Assembly: GCF_029433105.1 (NCBI RefSeq)
Contig: NZ_JARNTW010000009.1
Coordinates: forward strand, 62,001 to 126,000
DNA from: Runella sp. MFBS21
Lineage (GTDB): Bacteria; Bacteroidota; Bacteroidia; Cytophagales; Spirosomataceae
Direction of reading: 5' to 3'
DNA length: 64,000 nt
Positions 1-9,393 of the stretch are shown here, one piece after another (within the stretch, counting starts at the first letter, position 1; each line of letters opens with the position of its first letter). A program made the position numbers and the translations under genes. The notes beneath the pieces are model-generated. The model did not search any database. It was not told the origin of the DNA and worked only from the letters and a program-made list of their open reading frames with translations.

Positions 1-1
1 T

Positions 2-289
2 TGGGATATTTTGGCTGGTATCACTGCCCCCGTGATGGTATGGATGATATTTGAAAGACGTAAATGGTCGCACAGAGTTTTGTTTTGGTGGAATATAGTT
101 TCTTTAGGTTTACTGTTCAATATTATCCTTACGGCGATATTGTCATCCCCTTTGCCAATTCAACAATGGGGCTTTGAACAACCCAATGTGGGTATTCTCA
201 AGCCTACATTTATTTGGTTGCCAGGTTTTGTGGTACCTGTCGTTTTGTTCTCGCATTTAGTAGCAATTCGACAACTTATGAAAGGCTAG
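2..289 (+). CDS. Membrane protein of unknown function, C-terminal part
   Basis: The reading frame is open from the first bases of the window (it begins W-D-I-L-A-G before the TTG at 11), so the true start lies upstream and only the last ~95 codons are here. The fragment has at least two hydrophobic spans: one around VLFWWNIVSLGLLFNIILTAI and one near the end (WLPGFVVPVVLFSHLVAI), which fits an integral membrane protein. I do not recognise the family. Its TAG (287-289) overlaps the stop of the convergent histidine kinase by three bases, leaving no room for a terminator between them. Confidence 0.6.
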   Translation, partial: WDILAGITAPVMVWMIFERRKWSHRVLFWWNIVSLGLLFNIILTAILSSPLPIQQWGFEQPNVGILKPTFIWLPGFVVPVVLFSHLVAIRQLMKG

Positions 290-1983
290 GCGACGGGCAG
301 TTGAAACCAAAAACGGCTTCCGCTTCCCAGTTCGCTTTCAACTCCGATACTTCCTCTTTGTGTTTCGATAAATTCTTTCGAGATAGCCAATCCTAGTCCT
401 GTACCTGTTTTGGGTTGCCCTTGGGTAGGTACTTGAAAATATCGGTCAAAGATGCGTTGCTGATATTTTTCTTCAATGCCTTTGCCTTCGTCTTTTACCG
501 AAATCTCTACCTTGTGCAAAGCTTCGTGCAGTCGTGCTTGGATTTGAATGGTAGAATGGTCGGGACTGTGACGTAGGGCATTGGAGAGGAAGTTCATCAG
601 CACCCAAACGGTCTTATCAAGGTCTGCTTGTACCGCAGGGAGGGGAGGCGTAAGGTCAACTTGGAAGTGAATTTGTTTTTGTTCGGCCAAAAAACGAACG
701 GCTTCTACGGCCATATTTATCATTTCTTGGGGTTGCACTGTTTTGAAATTGAGCTGAATGTTGCCGGTTTCTACCTGCGATAAGTCAAGCAGCTCGCCAG
801 TGATTTTGAGTAATCTTTGGCTGTCTTCCAAAATTTGCGTCAACAGATGTTTTTGTTCGTCGTTGAGATTACCGATGCGTTGGTCTTGCAGAAGCCGTAA
901 ACTCATTTTGATGCTAGAAATGGGGGTTTTGAGCTCGTGCGAGATAGTCGCAATAAAGTTGGTTTTGGCTTGGTCGAGTTCGTGAAAAGGGGTAATATTT
1001 TTGAGAATTATGACTTTCCCGATGCGTTGGTCACCGTTTTTTACTTCCAATATTTCTTTGGTAAAATAGCTTTCGCGCTCATTGGCAAATATCTTAAGTG
1101 GTTTTGGCGAAGATTCATCATTGAGCAGCGTGCGGAGCAAATCATTTTTGAGAGCCAAGTCAGGAGCATAGCGACCAGGCACTTGGGAAGCATCTAAGCC
1201 AAGCATTTCGGAGCTTACCGAATTGATAAAAAGCAAGTGGTTGGTTTCGTCTAATCCGATGATAGCGTCGTTCATTTGATTAATAATCGTCTCGGTGCGA
1301 CGTTTCTCAAAGAGCACTCTAGCCAAGCTACTATGTTCATATTCATCGAGTTTTTGAGCCATTTGATTGAAAGCCTTCGCCATTTCGCCCAATTCATCGG
1401 AGCGATTGGTTCCAAGACGCGACTCATAATTTCGCAGACTAATCTCTCGTAGCCCATCGGTGATTTGTTGGATAGGTTCAGAGATTGTTTTAGGAAAATT
1501 GATAATAAACGAAAACGCTACCAATGCGCATATCGTAGCGATGAGCACCATGTAAGAATATACACTATCGGCGGTCTTTTTGACTTGCTCATTTTTACGA
1601 ATGATGGCTTGCATATTGATATCCGTGATTTGGCTTAGCTGTCGATGGATAAGTTGAAGACGGCTAGTGTCGCGGGTTTGTTTGAAGGCATTGAAATGCG
1701 CGCGCATTTCTTGGGTGATAGCGGCTTCCCCCACCTCCGTGAGATTTTGTTCTTGTTGACGGAGATTGTTTTCAAAAATGCGAAAATCTTCTTCGTTCCA
1801 GTTGTTGTTGTCAACAATATCGCGCATATGATGGGCGTATTCCAAAGAGATGTAGTTATCTTTCAGAATTCCTTGCGCTTCTTGCGAAAGTTTTTTGAGA
1901 TACCATGCACTTAGGCCGCCCAATAGCAATATTACGGCAAACAAAAACGTAAGGGCTAAACGAAGTTTGGTTTTAAGTTTCAT
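286..1983 (-). CDS. HAMP-PAS sensor histidine kinase of the kdp locus
   Basis: A 565-aa membrane histidine kinase. Order of parts: transmembrane segment ~9-28, extracytoplasmic helix-rich domain, second transmembrane segment ~143-164, HAMP linker ~165-220, PAS-like domain ~230-330, then HisKA and HATPase_c. The H-box reads ATISHELKTP with phospho-acceptor His349. The N-box (MNFLSNALRHS) and glycine boxes (DEGKGI, GTGLGLAISKEF) are intact. It is the last gene of the kdp operon, 4 bp after the KdpD sensor gene. In classical KdpD the sensor, USP, membrane and kinase modules are one polypeptide; here the kinase is a separate protein with two TM segments and HAMP. I infer that it phosphorylates the NtrC-type regulator at 9658-10989. 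Confidence 0.9.
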   Translation of the reverse strand: MKLKTKLRLALTFLFAVILLLGGLSAWYLKKLSQEAQGILKDNYISLEYAHHMRDIVDNNNWNEEDFRIFENNLRQQEQNLTEVGEAAITQEMRAHFNAFKQTRDTSRLQLIHRQLSQITDINMQAIIRKNEQVKKTADSVYSYMVLIATICALVAFSFIINFPKTISEPIQQITDGLREISLRNYESRLGTNRSDELGEMAKAFNQMAQKLDEYEHSSLARVLFEKRRTETIINQMNDAIIGLDETNHLLFINSVSSEMLGLDASQVPGRYAPDLALKNDLLRTLLNDESSPKPLKIFANERESYFTKEILEVKNGDQRIGKVIILKNITPFHELDQAKTNFIATISHELKTPISSIKMSLRLLQDQRIGNLNDEQKHLLTQILEDSQRLLKITGELLDLSQVETGNIQLNFKTVQPQEMINMAVEAVRFLAEQKQIHFQVDLTPPLPAVQADLDKTVWVLMNFLSNALRHSPDHSTIQIQARLHEALHKVEISVKDEGKGIEEKYQQRIFDRYFQVPTQGQPKTGTGLGLAISKEFIETQRGSIGVESELGSGSRFWFQLPVA

Positions 1984-1987
1984 CGTA

Positions 1988-3112
1988 TCAACTGATTACT
2001 ACAAGGTCGATGTCGGTGTCTGATACTTTTTGTAAGAGCTTATAAAAGAGTGAGGTACGCGTCACTATCCTCCAAAAACTTCCGTGAGGCTTGCCTATAC
2101 ATACGGTAGTAATGTGGTGTTTTTGGGCGGTTTCAAAAATATTTTGTGCTACCTCGTTGCTTTTGACCCTTATTACTTCTGCGCCTAGCTCAGTGGCTAG
2201 TTTAAAGTTATTGATCAGGTGGCGTTGGGCGGCAAGGCCGATTTTGTCAGTATCTTCATGGGAAGTTTGTACATATAATACGTACCATTTTCCTTGATAA
2301 TAACTTGCCAAACGCGCCGTTTTTCGCAAAATCTTTTTGGCGATTTCGTGGTTAGAACTGATACAAGCCAAAAAACGTTCGGGGCGCATACTGACATTTC
2401 TCGGCACCTCCGTTTCTACTTTTCGTTCTACCTGCGAAGCTACTTCTTTCAGCGCCAACTCGCGAAGTTGTAGGATTTTTTCGGCTTGAAAGAAATTTTT
2501 TAGGGCGGTTGCTACTTTCGATTTTTCATAGATTTTTCCTTCTTTGAGGCGAGTCACCAGCTCATCGGCAGTAAGGTCTATATTGACGACTTCATCGGCT
2601 TGTTGCAAAATACTATCCGGAATCGTTTCCTTAACTTCTATGCCCGTAATCTGAAATATTTCATGATTGAGGCTTTCGAGATGCTGAATATTGACCGCCG
2701 AAATCACGCTGATGCCTGCCGAGAGAAGGTCGAGTACATCTTGCCAGCGTTTTTCGTTTTTTGAGCCATGAATGTTGGTATGAGCTAGTTCGTCCACAAT
2801 CACAACCTCTGGATGCAGATTGATGATTGTTTGTAAATCCATTTCAGAAAGCTCTTTGCCTCGATAAAAAACCGTTCGGAGGGCAATCATCGGCAAGCCT
2901 TCTATGAGAGCATGCGTTTCGGCACGACCGTGGGTTTCGATAAAACCAATCTTAATATCGACTCCATTGCGAAGCAAAGTATGGGCTTCTTGGAGCATTC
3001 GGTAAGTTTTGCCTACACCCGCACTCATACCGATATAGACTTTTAGTTTCCCTTGTTTCGACTTTTTGATTAAGTCAAGGAAATATTGGGCGTTTTGTTC
3101 GGGAGTAGGCAT
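1988..3112 (-). CDS. kdpD: KdpD N-terminal sensor/USP protein, lacking the kinase domain
   Basis: A 374-aa protein equal to the cytoplasmic N-terminal half of KdpD. The KdpD domain has an intact Walker A (GMSAGVGKT, residues 28-36), a Walker-B-like VVIVDELAHTN and the family's GFIETHGRAET segment. The C-terminal ~130 residues look like a universal-stress-protein domain. There is no membrane segment and no kinase domain; these are in the next gene. It sits between the porin and the histidine kinase on the same strand, which fits a split KdpD that senses K+ or a nucleotide ligand (c-di-AMP binding to the USP part is known in Firmicutes, not shown here). Split KdpD is common in Bacteroidota. Confidence 0.9.
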   Translation of the reverse strand: MPTPEQNAQYFLDLIKKSKQGKLKVYIGMSAGVGKTYRMLQEAHTLLRNGVDIKIGFIETHGRAETHALIEGLPMIALRTVFYRGKELSEMDLQTIINLHPEVVIVDELAHTNIHGSKNEKRWQDVLDLLSAGISVISAVNIQHLESLNHEIFQITGIEVKETIPDSILQQADEVVNIDLTADELVTRLKEGKIYEKSKVATALKNFFQAEKILQLRELALKEVASQVERKVETEVPRNVSMRPERFLACISSNHEIAKKILRKTARLASYYQGKWYVLYVQTSHEDTDKIGLAAQRHLINNFKLATELGAEVIRVKSNEVAQNIFETAQKHHITTVCIGKPHGSFWRIVTRTSLFYKLLQKVSDTDIDLVVIS

Positions 3113-3124
3113 AAAGGTAGAAAA

Positions 3125-4201
3125 TTAGAATGAAAGCGCGAGAGACGTAGTCAGGATGAAATCAGAAGGAGTATTTTTGCCTGCTTTCTCAAAAATGGCA
3201 TCTTGGCTATCCAAACGTCGAGCTTCTACGCGCCACCAACAATTGGACAAAATAGTATAATCTATATTGACAGAATAGGCCAAAACTTGAAAACCATTCG
3301 GAGTGTTGGTAGAGATGACCAATCCTGTTTTGTCGGTATATTTTTCTAAACGGCCTGCCATGCTTATTTTGGGGGTCAATTGATATTTTAGAATCCCTGC
3401 CCAGCTGCTCCATGCGTCGTATTGGGAGGAGCCAACTTGACGTTGATCAATGCCGTAGTCAAAGTCGGCGGTAAGCCCCCATTTATCTGTAAGCTGAAAA
3501 ATACCATAAAGATTATGAAAAAAACGATTGCGATTGGATGCGTCGGGCCGACCGCCCAAAAAAGTACTAGAATTTAAAGTCACTTTACTGCTAGGCTTGA
3601 AAGTGACCTGAGTGCCTATTGCCAATCGTGTATTGCCATCAGGACGACGGATTTGCTGCCAGCCATTCAGTACCAATCCTGATAAAAACCAGCGGCCGTT
3701 GTCGGAGGTATAGCCGATTTTGGCACCTGTTTCATAGTAGGGCGTATTGTCGGCCATGAGGCTACGAGTGAGAGTCCAGCAGTCTTTTGAAATCGCGCTT
3801 TCAAAACCAATGTGCGAGCTAAAAACCCCGGCATCTATCCATAGGTTTTTTGTTTTTGAAAGCTTGAAACCCACATTTGCTTCATAAATATGTCTTAAAG
3901 TAGCAGGTTCGGCGGCCAAATTTGCATTGGCGTATGTCCCTGCCATGAGTGCTAAGTTTCCGCGTACTTGCTCGGTACTATAAGATGCTTTTATAAAACC
4001 CAGATTGATATTGAATTCATTATGCCGATTGTGACTATATACAAACGAGGGGCGCTCATTAGTAGAAGGCTGATTGAAATCATAGCTGTAATAGGCTTCT
4101 ATGTAGCCAATGACGGAGATTCGGGAAGTTGAATCGGTAGTCTGGGCAACTGAAGGTGAAATCAACAGAGCCATTATGACTGTTTTTAATAACTGATTCA
4201 T
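3125..4201 (-). CDS. Outer-membrane porin-like beta-barrel in the kdp operon
   Basis: 358 aa with a signal peptide (MNQLLKTVIMALLISPSVAQ). The mature part alternates aromatic and polar residues like a beta-barrel and ends in LTTSLALSF, a terminal aromatic typical of outer-membrane strands. It resembles the OmpL/BBP2-like putative porins of Bacteroidota (for example YIEAYYSYDFNQP near the N-terminus). It lies 77 bp downstream of kdpC and 12 bp upstream of the KdpD sensor gene, all co-directional, so it is probably co-transcribed. I infer a channel letting K+ or osmolytes reach the inner-membrane KdpFABC pump; this link rests on context only. Confidence 0.8.
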   Translation of the reverse strand: MNQLLKTVIMALLISPSVAQTTDSTSRISVIGYIEAYYSYDFNQPSTNERPSFVYSHNRHNEFNINLGFIKASYSTEQVRGNLALMAGTYANANLAAEPATLRHIYEANVGFKLSKTKNLWIDAGVFSSHIGFESAISKDCWTLTRSLMADNTPYYETGAKIGYTSDNGRWFLSGLVLNGWQQIRRPDGNTRLAIGTQVTFKPSSKVTLNSSTFLGGRPDASNRNRFFHNLYGIFQLTDKWGLTADFDYGIDQRQVGSSQYDAWSSWAGILKYQLTPKISMAGRLEKYTDKTGLVISTNTPNGFQVLAYSVNIDYTILSNCWWRVEARRLDSQDAIFEKAGKNTPSDFILTTSLALSF

Positions 4202-4278
4202 GTAAACCTGATTTTTGAAATGGGGTACTTTTTAATGTTACTCTAAAGATTTTACTTGCTGATTGAAAGCCGTGTATG

Positions 4279-4839
4279 TTAGAGTTTATCTAGGGCAATG
4301 TTCAATGCCAATGTATTAATTTTTGTGGGGCCAAACAATCCCCAAAGTGGAGGCTCAGTGTGGGCTTTCACCAAGGCTTTGATTTTAGCTTCGGGTAGAT
4401 TGCGTATTTTAGCAATTCGGGCTATTTGAATGTTGGCGGCTTGGGGAGATAGGTCTGGGTCTAGGCCACTACCGGAGGCGGTGATAAGTTCGGAAGGAAT
4501 TTCTGACTGCTTTACGGCAGGATTGTGTACTAGAAATGTATCAATTCGGGCCTGAACTTGAGCCAGATATTCGGGATTCGAAGGGGCTTTGTTGGAGCCT
4601 CCTGAGCCAGCGGCGTTGTATTCTACTGCAGATGGGCGCGACCAAAAATATTTGTCTTCCGAAAATTTTTGACCCACTTTAGCAAAACCGACGATTTTTC
4701 CGTTGACAGAGACGGTCTCACCACGGCCTTTTGCGGGGGTAAACTGGGCAACCCCCCAAACAAGAAGAGGATAAATGACCACTAGAAGCACAAAGGTCGC
4801 AAGGGTCATCCAGAGGGCGGATACGAGGTATGTTTTCAT
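4279..4839 (-). CDS. kdpC: K+-transporting ATPase subunit KdpC
   Basis: 186 aa, the usual KdpC length. One N-terminal transmembrane segment (~9-30) is followed by a soluble extracytoplasmic domain with the family motifs FSEDKYFWSRPSAVEYNAAGSGGSN and ASGSGLDPDLSPQAANIQ. KdpC is the accessory subunit of the high-affinity P-type K+ pump KdpFABC in the inner membrane. The gene starts 30 bp after kdpB and reads with it. Start ATG at 4837-4839 gives a normal N-terminus. Confidence 0.97.
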   Translation of the reverse strand: MKTYLVSALWMTLATFVLLVVIYPLLVWGVAQFTPAKGRGETVSVNGKIVGFAKVGQKFSEDKYFWSRPSAVEYNAAGSGGSNKAPSNPEYLAQVQARIDTFLVHNPAVKQSEIPSELITASGSGLDPDLSPQAANIQIARIAKIRNLPEAKIKALVKAHTEPPLWGLFGPTKINTLALNIALDKL

Positions 4840-4869
4840 TGGGAAATAATTAGAATGTATAAGTTGTGT

Positions 4870-6924
4870 TTATAACCAGACTCCTACGAGCAAATCAATC
4901 AGCTTGATGCCAAGAAAAGGAACAATAAGCCCACCTACCCCATAAAGGAGGAGATTGCGGCGTAGCAAGGCACTCGCACCGATAGGCTTATAGGCTACTC
5001 CTCTGAGTGCCAGAGGAATCAACAAAGGAATAATGATGGCATTGAAAATCACCGCCGACAAAATGGCACTTTGAGGGCTGCTAAGCTGCATGATATTGAG
5101 GGATTGCAAGGCCGGAATCGAAGTCACAAAGAGGGCAGGTACAATGGCAAAGTACTTGGCTACGTCGTTGGCGATAGAGAAGGTGGTAAGCGTACCACGG
5201 GTCATGAGGAGCTGTTTGCCGATTTCGACAATTTCAATCAGCTTGGTAGGGTCGTTGTCCAAATCTACCATGTTTCCGGCTTCTTTGGCCGCTTGCGTGC
5301 CACTGTTCATGGCTACACCTACGTCCGCTTGGGCAAGGGCAGGGGCATCGTTGGTGCCATCACCCATCATGGCCACAAGTTTGCCGTTGGCTTGTTCAGC
5401 TTTAATGTAGTTCATTTTGTCTTCGGGTTTGGCTTCTGCAATGAAATCATCTACCCCTGATACCGTGGCTATGTACTTGGCAGTGAGAGGGTTGTCGCCC
5501 GTTACCATCACGGTTTTGACGCCCATTTTCCGAAGCCTTTCAAAACGTTCTTGAATACCTGGTTTGATTACGTCTTGCAATTCAATCACGCCCAGTACTT
5601 TATCATTTTCCGAAACTACCAGTGGCGTGCCGCCATTGGTGGCAATTTCGCGCACTTTATCACTTGTATCTTTGGGAAAGGCGTTGCTAGCGCGCTCCAC
5701 CATCATCCGAATCGCGTCTTGTGCCCCTTTACGGATTTTGATGTTTTTGGGTAAATTGACTCCCGAAGAGCGTGTTTCTGCCGTAAACTTTATCATTTCG
5801 GCATGGGCAGGCATGGTGGGTAGTTTGGTGCCTTTTTGTAGACCTAATTCAATGATAGACTTACCCTCGGGAGTTTCGTCGGCCAAAGAAGAATACATGG
5901 CTGCCAAGGTAAATTGCTCTTCAGTTACTCCTGCGGTAGGCCAAAAATGCGTCGCTTTGCGATTGCCTATGGTGATGGTACCTGTCTTATCGAGCAGGAG
6001 GGTATCAATGTCGCCCGCCGTTTCGACGGCTTTCCCTGATTTAGTGATGACATTGGCGCGTAAGGCTCTATCCATGCCTGCAATACCGATGGCCGAAAGA
6101 AGTCCACCAATCGTAGTAGGAATAAGACAAACAAAAAGGGCGATAAAAGCAGAAATCGCAATAGGCGTATTGGCATAATCAGCAAAAGGCTTGAGCGTGA
6201 CGCACACGATTACAAAGATGAGCGTAAAGCCTGCCAACAAAATAGTGAGCGCAATTTCGTTGGGGGTTTTTTGGCGAGAAGCACCTTCCACTAAAGCGAT
6301 CATTTTATCTAAAAAACTCTCGCCCGGCTGCGTAGTGACCTTGACTTTGATATGGTCAGAAAGAACTTTGGTACCACCTGTTACGGAAGATTTGTCGCCA
6401 CCCGCTTCCCGAATCACGGGAGCAGATTCGCCGGTGATAGCCGACTCGTCGATGGTAGCCAATCCTTCGATGATTTCGCCATCGGAAGGGATAATGTCGC
6501 CTGCTTCACAGATAAAGATATCGCCTTTTTCGAGCTGAGACGAAGGCATGATTTGCAGCTCATTTACCCTCAATTGGCCTACAGCTCTGATTACCTTGGC
6601 GGGGGTGTCTTCGCGGGTTTTGCGAAGGCTATCAGCTTGGGCTTTGCCCCGAGCTTCGGCCAAAGCTTCGGCAAAATTGGCAAAGAGAAGAGTAAGTAAA
6701 AGAACCATAAAAATGGCGATATTGTACCCAAGGCTTCCTTGGGAAGTATCACCTCCAAAAGCGACTTGAAGGCACACAAAAAACATCACTACTGTGCCTA
6801 TTTCGACCGTAAACATGACAGGGTTACGAAACATAGTAGCAGGATTTAGTTTGATAAACGACTCTATCATAGCCGTTTTGGTCATGTCCCACTGAAAGAG
6901 AGAAACCGATTGAGAACGTTTCAT
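4870..6924 (-). CDS. kdpB: K+-transporting P-type ATPase catalytic subunit KdpB
   Basis: 684 aa, full length for KdpB. The phosphorylation motif DKTGT is present with Asp312. The actuator loop TGES (AITGESAPV) and hinge motif [19 protein letters not shown] are intact, and hydrophobic segments occur in the expected places. It hydrolyses ATP to drive K+ import through KdpA. In the usual operon kdpA ends a few bases before kdpB. Here 677 bp separate them, and this gap holds two genes on the opposite strand, so kdpB must rely on read-through past them or on a local promoter not evident by eye. Confidence 0.98.
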   Translation of the reverse strand: MKRSQSVSLFQWDMTKTAMIESFIKLNPATMFRNPVMFTVEIGTVVMFFVCLQVAFGGDTSQGSLGYNIAIFMVLLLTLLFANFAEALAEARGKAQADSLRKTREDTPAKVIRAVGQLRVNELQIMPSSQLEKGDIFICEAGDIIPSDGEIIEGLATIDESAITGESAPVIREAGGDKSSVTGGTKVLSDHIKVKVTTQPGESFLDKMIALVEGASRQKTPNEIALTILLAGFTLIFVIVCVTLKPFADYANTPIAISAFIALFVCLIPTTIGGLLSAIGIAGMDRALRANVITKSGKAVETAGDIDTLLLDKTGTITIGNRKATHFWPTAGVTEEQFTLAAMYSSLADETPEGKSIIELGLQKGTKLPTMPAHAEMIKFTAETRSSGVNLPKNIKIRKGAQDAIRMMVERASNAFPKDTSDKVREIATNGGTPLVVSENDKVLGVIELQDVIKPGIQERFERLRKMGVKTVMVTGDNPLTAKYIATVSGVDDFIAEAKPEDKMNYIKAEQANGKLVAMMGDGTNDAPALAQADVGVAMNSGTQAAKEAGNMVDLDNDPTKLIEIVEIGKQLLMTRGTLTTFSIANDVAKYFAIVPALFVTSIPALQSLNIMQLSSPQSAILSAVIFNAIIIPLLIPLALRGVAYKPIGASALLRRNLLLYGVGGLIVPFLGIKLIDLLVGVWL

Positions 6925-6940
6925 ATTTTTTGTAATTTTG
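6909..6940 (+). promoter_or_regulatory. Bacteroidota-type promoter of the TumE-like toxin-antitoxin pair
   Basis: An exact TAnnTTTG -7 element (TAATTTTG, 6933-6940) has a near-consensus -33 element ATTG (6909-6912) 20 bp upstream. The predicted start of transcription is about 10 bp before the ATG at 6957. The -33 box lies inside the first codons of the divergent kdpB, so the cassette carries its own promoter although it sits in another operon. Confidence 0.5.
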
Positions 6941-6956
6941 GAAAAACTTAAAAATT

Positions 6957-7256
6957 ATGTCTCTTCAACAAACAGAAGCACTGGCTGCTACTATCCATGA
7001 GTTAGGGTATGACTCAGTTGAATCCTTTGCTTTGGTAAAAGCAAGAGAAGCACTTCAAGCAGAAATAAAACTCTATCAGCATGAAGTAGCTGAGTATGAA
7101 AGTAAGTATGGAATGGATTTTCAGACATTTCAAACTAATTTTGATATAATCTCAACCTTTGGGCTATTTGAAAAAGAAGATGACAGAATGGAGTGGAACG
7201 CGTGTTTAAAGGGAATCGAACTAGTGGAAAATAAGTTGAAAACGCTGAGCGAATAA
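6957..7256 (+). CDS. Putative antitoxin of a TumE-type toxin-antitoxin pair
   Basis: 99 aa, acidic and mostly alpha-helical, with a segment KYGMDFQTFQTNF. Small proteins with a similar K-Y-x-M-x-F-x-x-F segment are, to my recollection, often found just before DUF6516/TumE-like genes. It overlaps the next gene by one base (stop 7254-7256, next ATG 7256), a classic toxin-antitoxin coupling. No helix-turn-helix is obvious. The pair lies antisense between kdpA and kdpB. The role as antitoxin is inferred from order, size and partner. Confidence 0.6.
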   Translation: MSLQQTEALAATIHELGYDSVESFALVKAREALQAEIKLYQHEVAEYESKYGMDFQTFQTNFDIISTFGLFEKEDDRMEWNACLKGIELVENKLKTLSE

Positions 7257-7612
7257 TGCCTTTACCAAATCTTAGTTCTTTTGAAAATATCATTACCGAA
7301 TCCATTTTAATCAAAGAGTTAATCACTCCGCGGGTTGAGATTTTAAAATATAAAATTGAGCTAGTGAATGGGAGTATTTTATATGCCAAGGAAGTCAAAA
7401 TAATTCCTGAAAATAAGATAGACTATGCTTATCAATGGCAACAACGAGACTCTAAGCTGCTTATTCGTTGGGACAATGCACACGACTATCCCAATTTGGA
7501 TACTTCTCCTTTTCACAAACATGTAGGTGATGAAAGAAATGTATTATCTTCTTCTCCAATGACCATCGACAAAGTTTTGACTTATATTAATACTCACCTG
7601 GCTATAGTGTAA
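7256..7612 (+). CDS. TumE-like (DUF6516) putative toxin
   Basis: 118 aa. The core LLIRWDNAHDYPNL followed by SPFHKHVGDE matches the conserved RxDNAPHH...FPHHKH block of the DUF6516/TumE toxin family. The preceding strand-rich part (VEILKYKIELVNGSILYAKEV) also fits. Its last 11 bases overlap the 3' end of kdpA on the other strand, so the C-terminus is encoded across kdpA's stop codon. The target is unknown; toxicity is inferred from the family and the two-gene arrangement. Confidence 0.7.
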   Translation: MPLPNLSSFENIITESILIKELITPRVEILKYKIELVNGSILYAKEVKIIPENKIDYAYQWQQRDSKLLIRWDNAHDYPNLDTSPFHKHVGDERNVLSSSPMTIDKVLTYINTHLAIV

Positions 7613-9293
7613 AAAACTCCGCCAAAGGCCCTAACGCAAGCGCTGGAAAAAATGACAAGGCTGCAATGATGAAAATCACCGCAAAAACCATAAAACCAAA
7701 AGTGGTAGTATCGGTTTTGAGCGTTCCTTCCGATTCGGGAATGTATTTTTTGTTAGCCAATATTCCTGCAATCGCCACGGGACCAATGATAGGCAAGTAG
7801 CGACTCAAAATCAGCACGATACCACAGGTGATATTCCAAAAAGGGTTGTTGTCGGCAAGGCCTTCAAATCCCGAACCATTGTTGGCCGAAGAAGAAGTGT
7901 ATTCGTAGAGCATTTCCGAAAAGCCGTGGAAACTAGGGTTGTTGAGCCAACCTACGCTCGTATCTTTGGTAAATACGTAACTTGCCAATGCCGTAAAACA
8001 CAAAATCAAGAATGTATGCAGCAGGGCTACCAACGTAGCAATTTTCATTTCTTTGGCTTCTATTTTTTTACCCAAAAATTCGGGTGTACGTCCTACCATC
8101 AGCCCTGAAATGAATACCGCAATGATGATAAATACATAAAAGTTCAGAAAACCTACCCCTACACCCCCGTAAAGGGCATTGATCATCATATCAATCATCT
8201 GCATCGCACCCGATAGGGGAGTCATGCTGTCGTGCATAGCATTGACGGAGCCATTGGAAGTAGTGGTGGTCGTAATGCCCCAAAACGCAGAAGCCGCTGC
8301 CCCAAAACGAATTTCTTTGCCTTCCATACTTCCAAGATTCTGATGAATTCCCATTTTAGTAAGGGCAGGATTGCCTTGCATTTCAAAATAAACCGACGTA
8401 CTAAGAAGTAGTAAAAAACCACACGTCATGACGCCAAAAATCATCCAAGCGAGTTTTTTTCGATTGAGATAGAAGCCCAAGGCAAACACAAAAGCAATCG
8501 GAATAAGGATGATGAGGATGTTTTCGACGATATTGGTAAGATAGTTGGGATTTTCGAGAGGGTGGGCCGAATTGACCCCAAAATACCCACCACCGTTGGT
8601 TCCGGCTTGTTTGATAGCAATCATCGCTGCCGCAGGCCCGCGTGATACTTGTACCGAATCGCCTTGCAGCGTGGTGATAGAAGCCTTGCCTTCCCAGTTC
8701 ATTGGAGTACCGTTGAGTACCAAAATAGTGGCTGATACAAGCGAAATAGGCAATAAAATTCGGGTGCAGGATTTTAAGAAGTAATCATAAAAATTACCAA
8801 GCTGAGTGGTTTGGTGCTCTTTCATGGCTTTAAAAACAATGGCTCCGGCTGCCATGCCTGTAGCGGCTGTCACAAATTGCATAAACATCAGCCCACTCAA
8901 TTGGGATAGATACGTAACTCCGGTTTCGCCCGAATAATGTTGTAAGTTGCAGTTGACCAAAAATGAAATCGCTGTGTTGAAAGCCAAATCAGCACTCATA
9001 GAAGGGTTGCCGTCGGGGTTGAGGGGAAGCCATCCTTGATTCATCAAAATGAACATCATCCACAAAAACCAAATCAAATTGATGGTAAGAAGCGCAGTGA
9101 GGTGCTCTTGCCAAGTCATCTCCTTTTTGGGGTTGATGCGGCAAATTTTGTAGATTATTTTTTCGAGTGGCGACATGAAATCAAGCCAAGTAGATTGGCC
9201 TGAATATACCTTCGCTATGTATTTCCCTAAGGGAACTGCCAAAAGTACAGTAATGACGAAGATAAAAGCGATGCCTAAGATTTCTTCTAACAT
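7602..9293 (-). CDS. kdpA: K+-transporting ATPase subunit KdpA
   Basis: 563 aa polytopic membrane protein, normal KdpA length. Conserved selectivity-filter blocks are visible: VNCNLQHYSGE, TNGGGYFGVNSAHP, FWGITTTTTSNGSVN and SSANNGSGFEGL. KdpA is the K+-translocating subunit of KdpFABC, related to the Trk/Ktr superfamily. The ATG is 15 bp after the stop of kdpF. Its 3' end overlaps a convergent TumE-like toxin gene by 11 bp, which separates it from kdpB. Confidence 0.98.
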   Translation of the reverse strand: MLEEILGIAFIFVITVLLAVPLGKYIAKVYSGQSTWLDFMSPLEKIIYKICRINPKKEMTWQEHLTALLTINLIWFLWMMFILMNQGWLPLNPDGNPSMSADLAFNTAISFLVNCNLQHYSGETGVTYLSQLSGLMFMQFVTAATGMAAGAIVFKAMKEHQTTQLGNFYDYFLKSCTRILLPISLVSATILVLNGTPMNWEGKASITTLQGDSVQVSRGPAAAMIAIKQAGTNGGGYFGVNSAHPLENPNYLTNIVENILIILIPIAFVFALGFYLNRKKLAWMIFGVMTCGFLLLLSTSVYFEMQGNPALTKMGIHQNLGSMEGKEIRFGAAASAFWGITTTTTSNGSVNAMHDSMTPLSGAMQMIDMMINALYGGVGVGFLNFYVFIIIAVFISGLMVGRTPEFLGKKIEAKEMKIATLVALLHTFLILCFTALASYVFTKDTSVGWLNNPSFHGFSEMLYEYTSSSANNGSGFEGLADNNPFWNITCGIVLILSRYLPIIGPVAIAGILANKKYIPESEGTLKTDTTTFGFMVFAVIFIIAALSFFPALALGPLAEFFTL

Positions 9294-9308
9294 GATAGTG
9301 GTACAGAT

Positions 9309-9389
9309 TTAAAACTTTTCGGGTTTGAGTAAGACATAAACCAAATAGCCTAAAACGGCCAGAGCGAGCACAAATAGGATAAGAAACAT
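9309..9389 (-). CDS. kdpF: K+-transporting ATPase small subunit KdpF
   Basis: A 26-aa ORF that general gene callers easily miss. It is almost entirely one transmembrane helix (FLILFVLALAVLGYLVYVLL) and ends in KPEKF, the typical KdpF tail. It lies directly upstream of kdpA, where kdpF is expected. KdpF stabilises the KdpABC complex in the inner membrane in E. coli. The identification rests on position, size and the tail motif. Confidence 0.88.
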   Translation of the reverse strand: MFLILFVLALAVLGYLVYVLLKPEKF

Positions 9390-9393
9390 AGTT

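Noticed and set aside
5564-6178. 204-aa open frame on the plus strand inside kdpB
   Set aside because: It is antisense to a conserved part of kdpB, whose protein sequence is intact and clearly coding. The shadow translation shows no family features.
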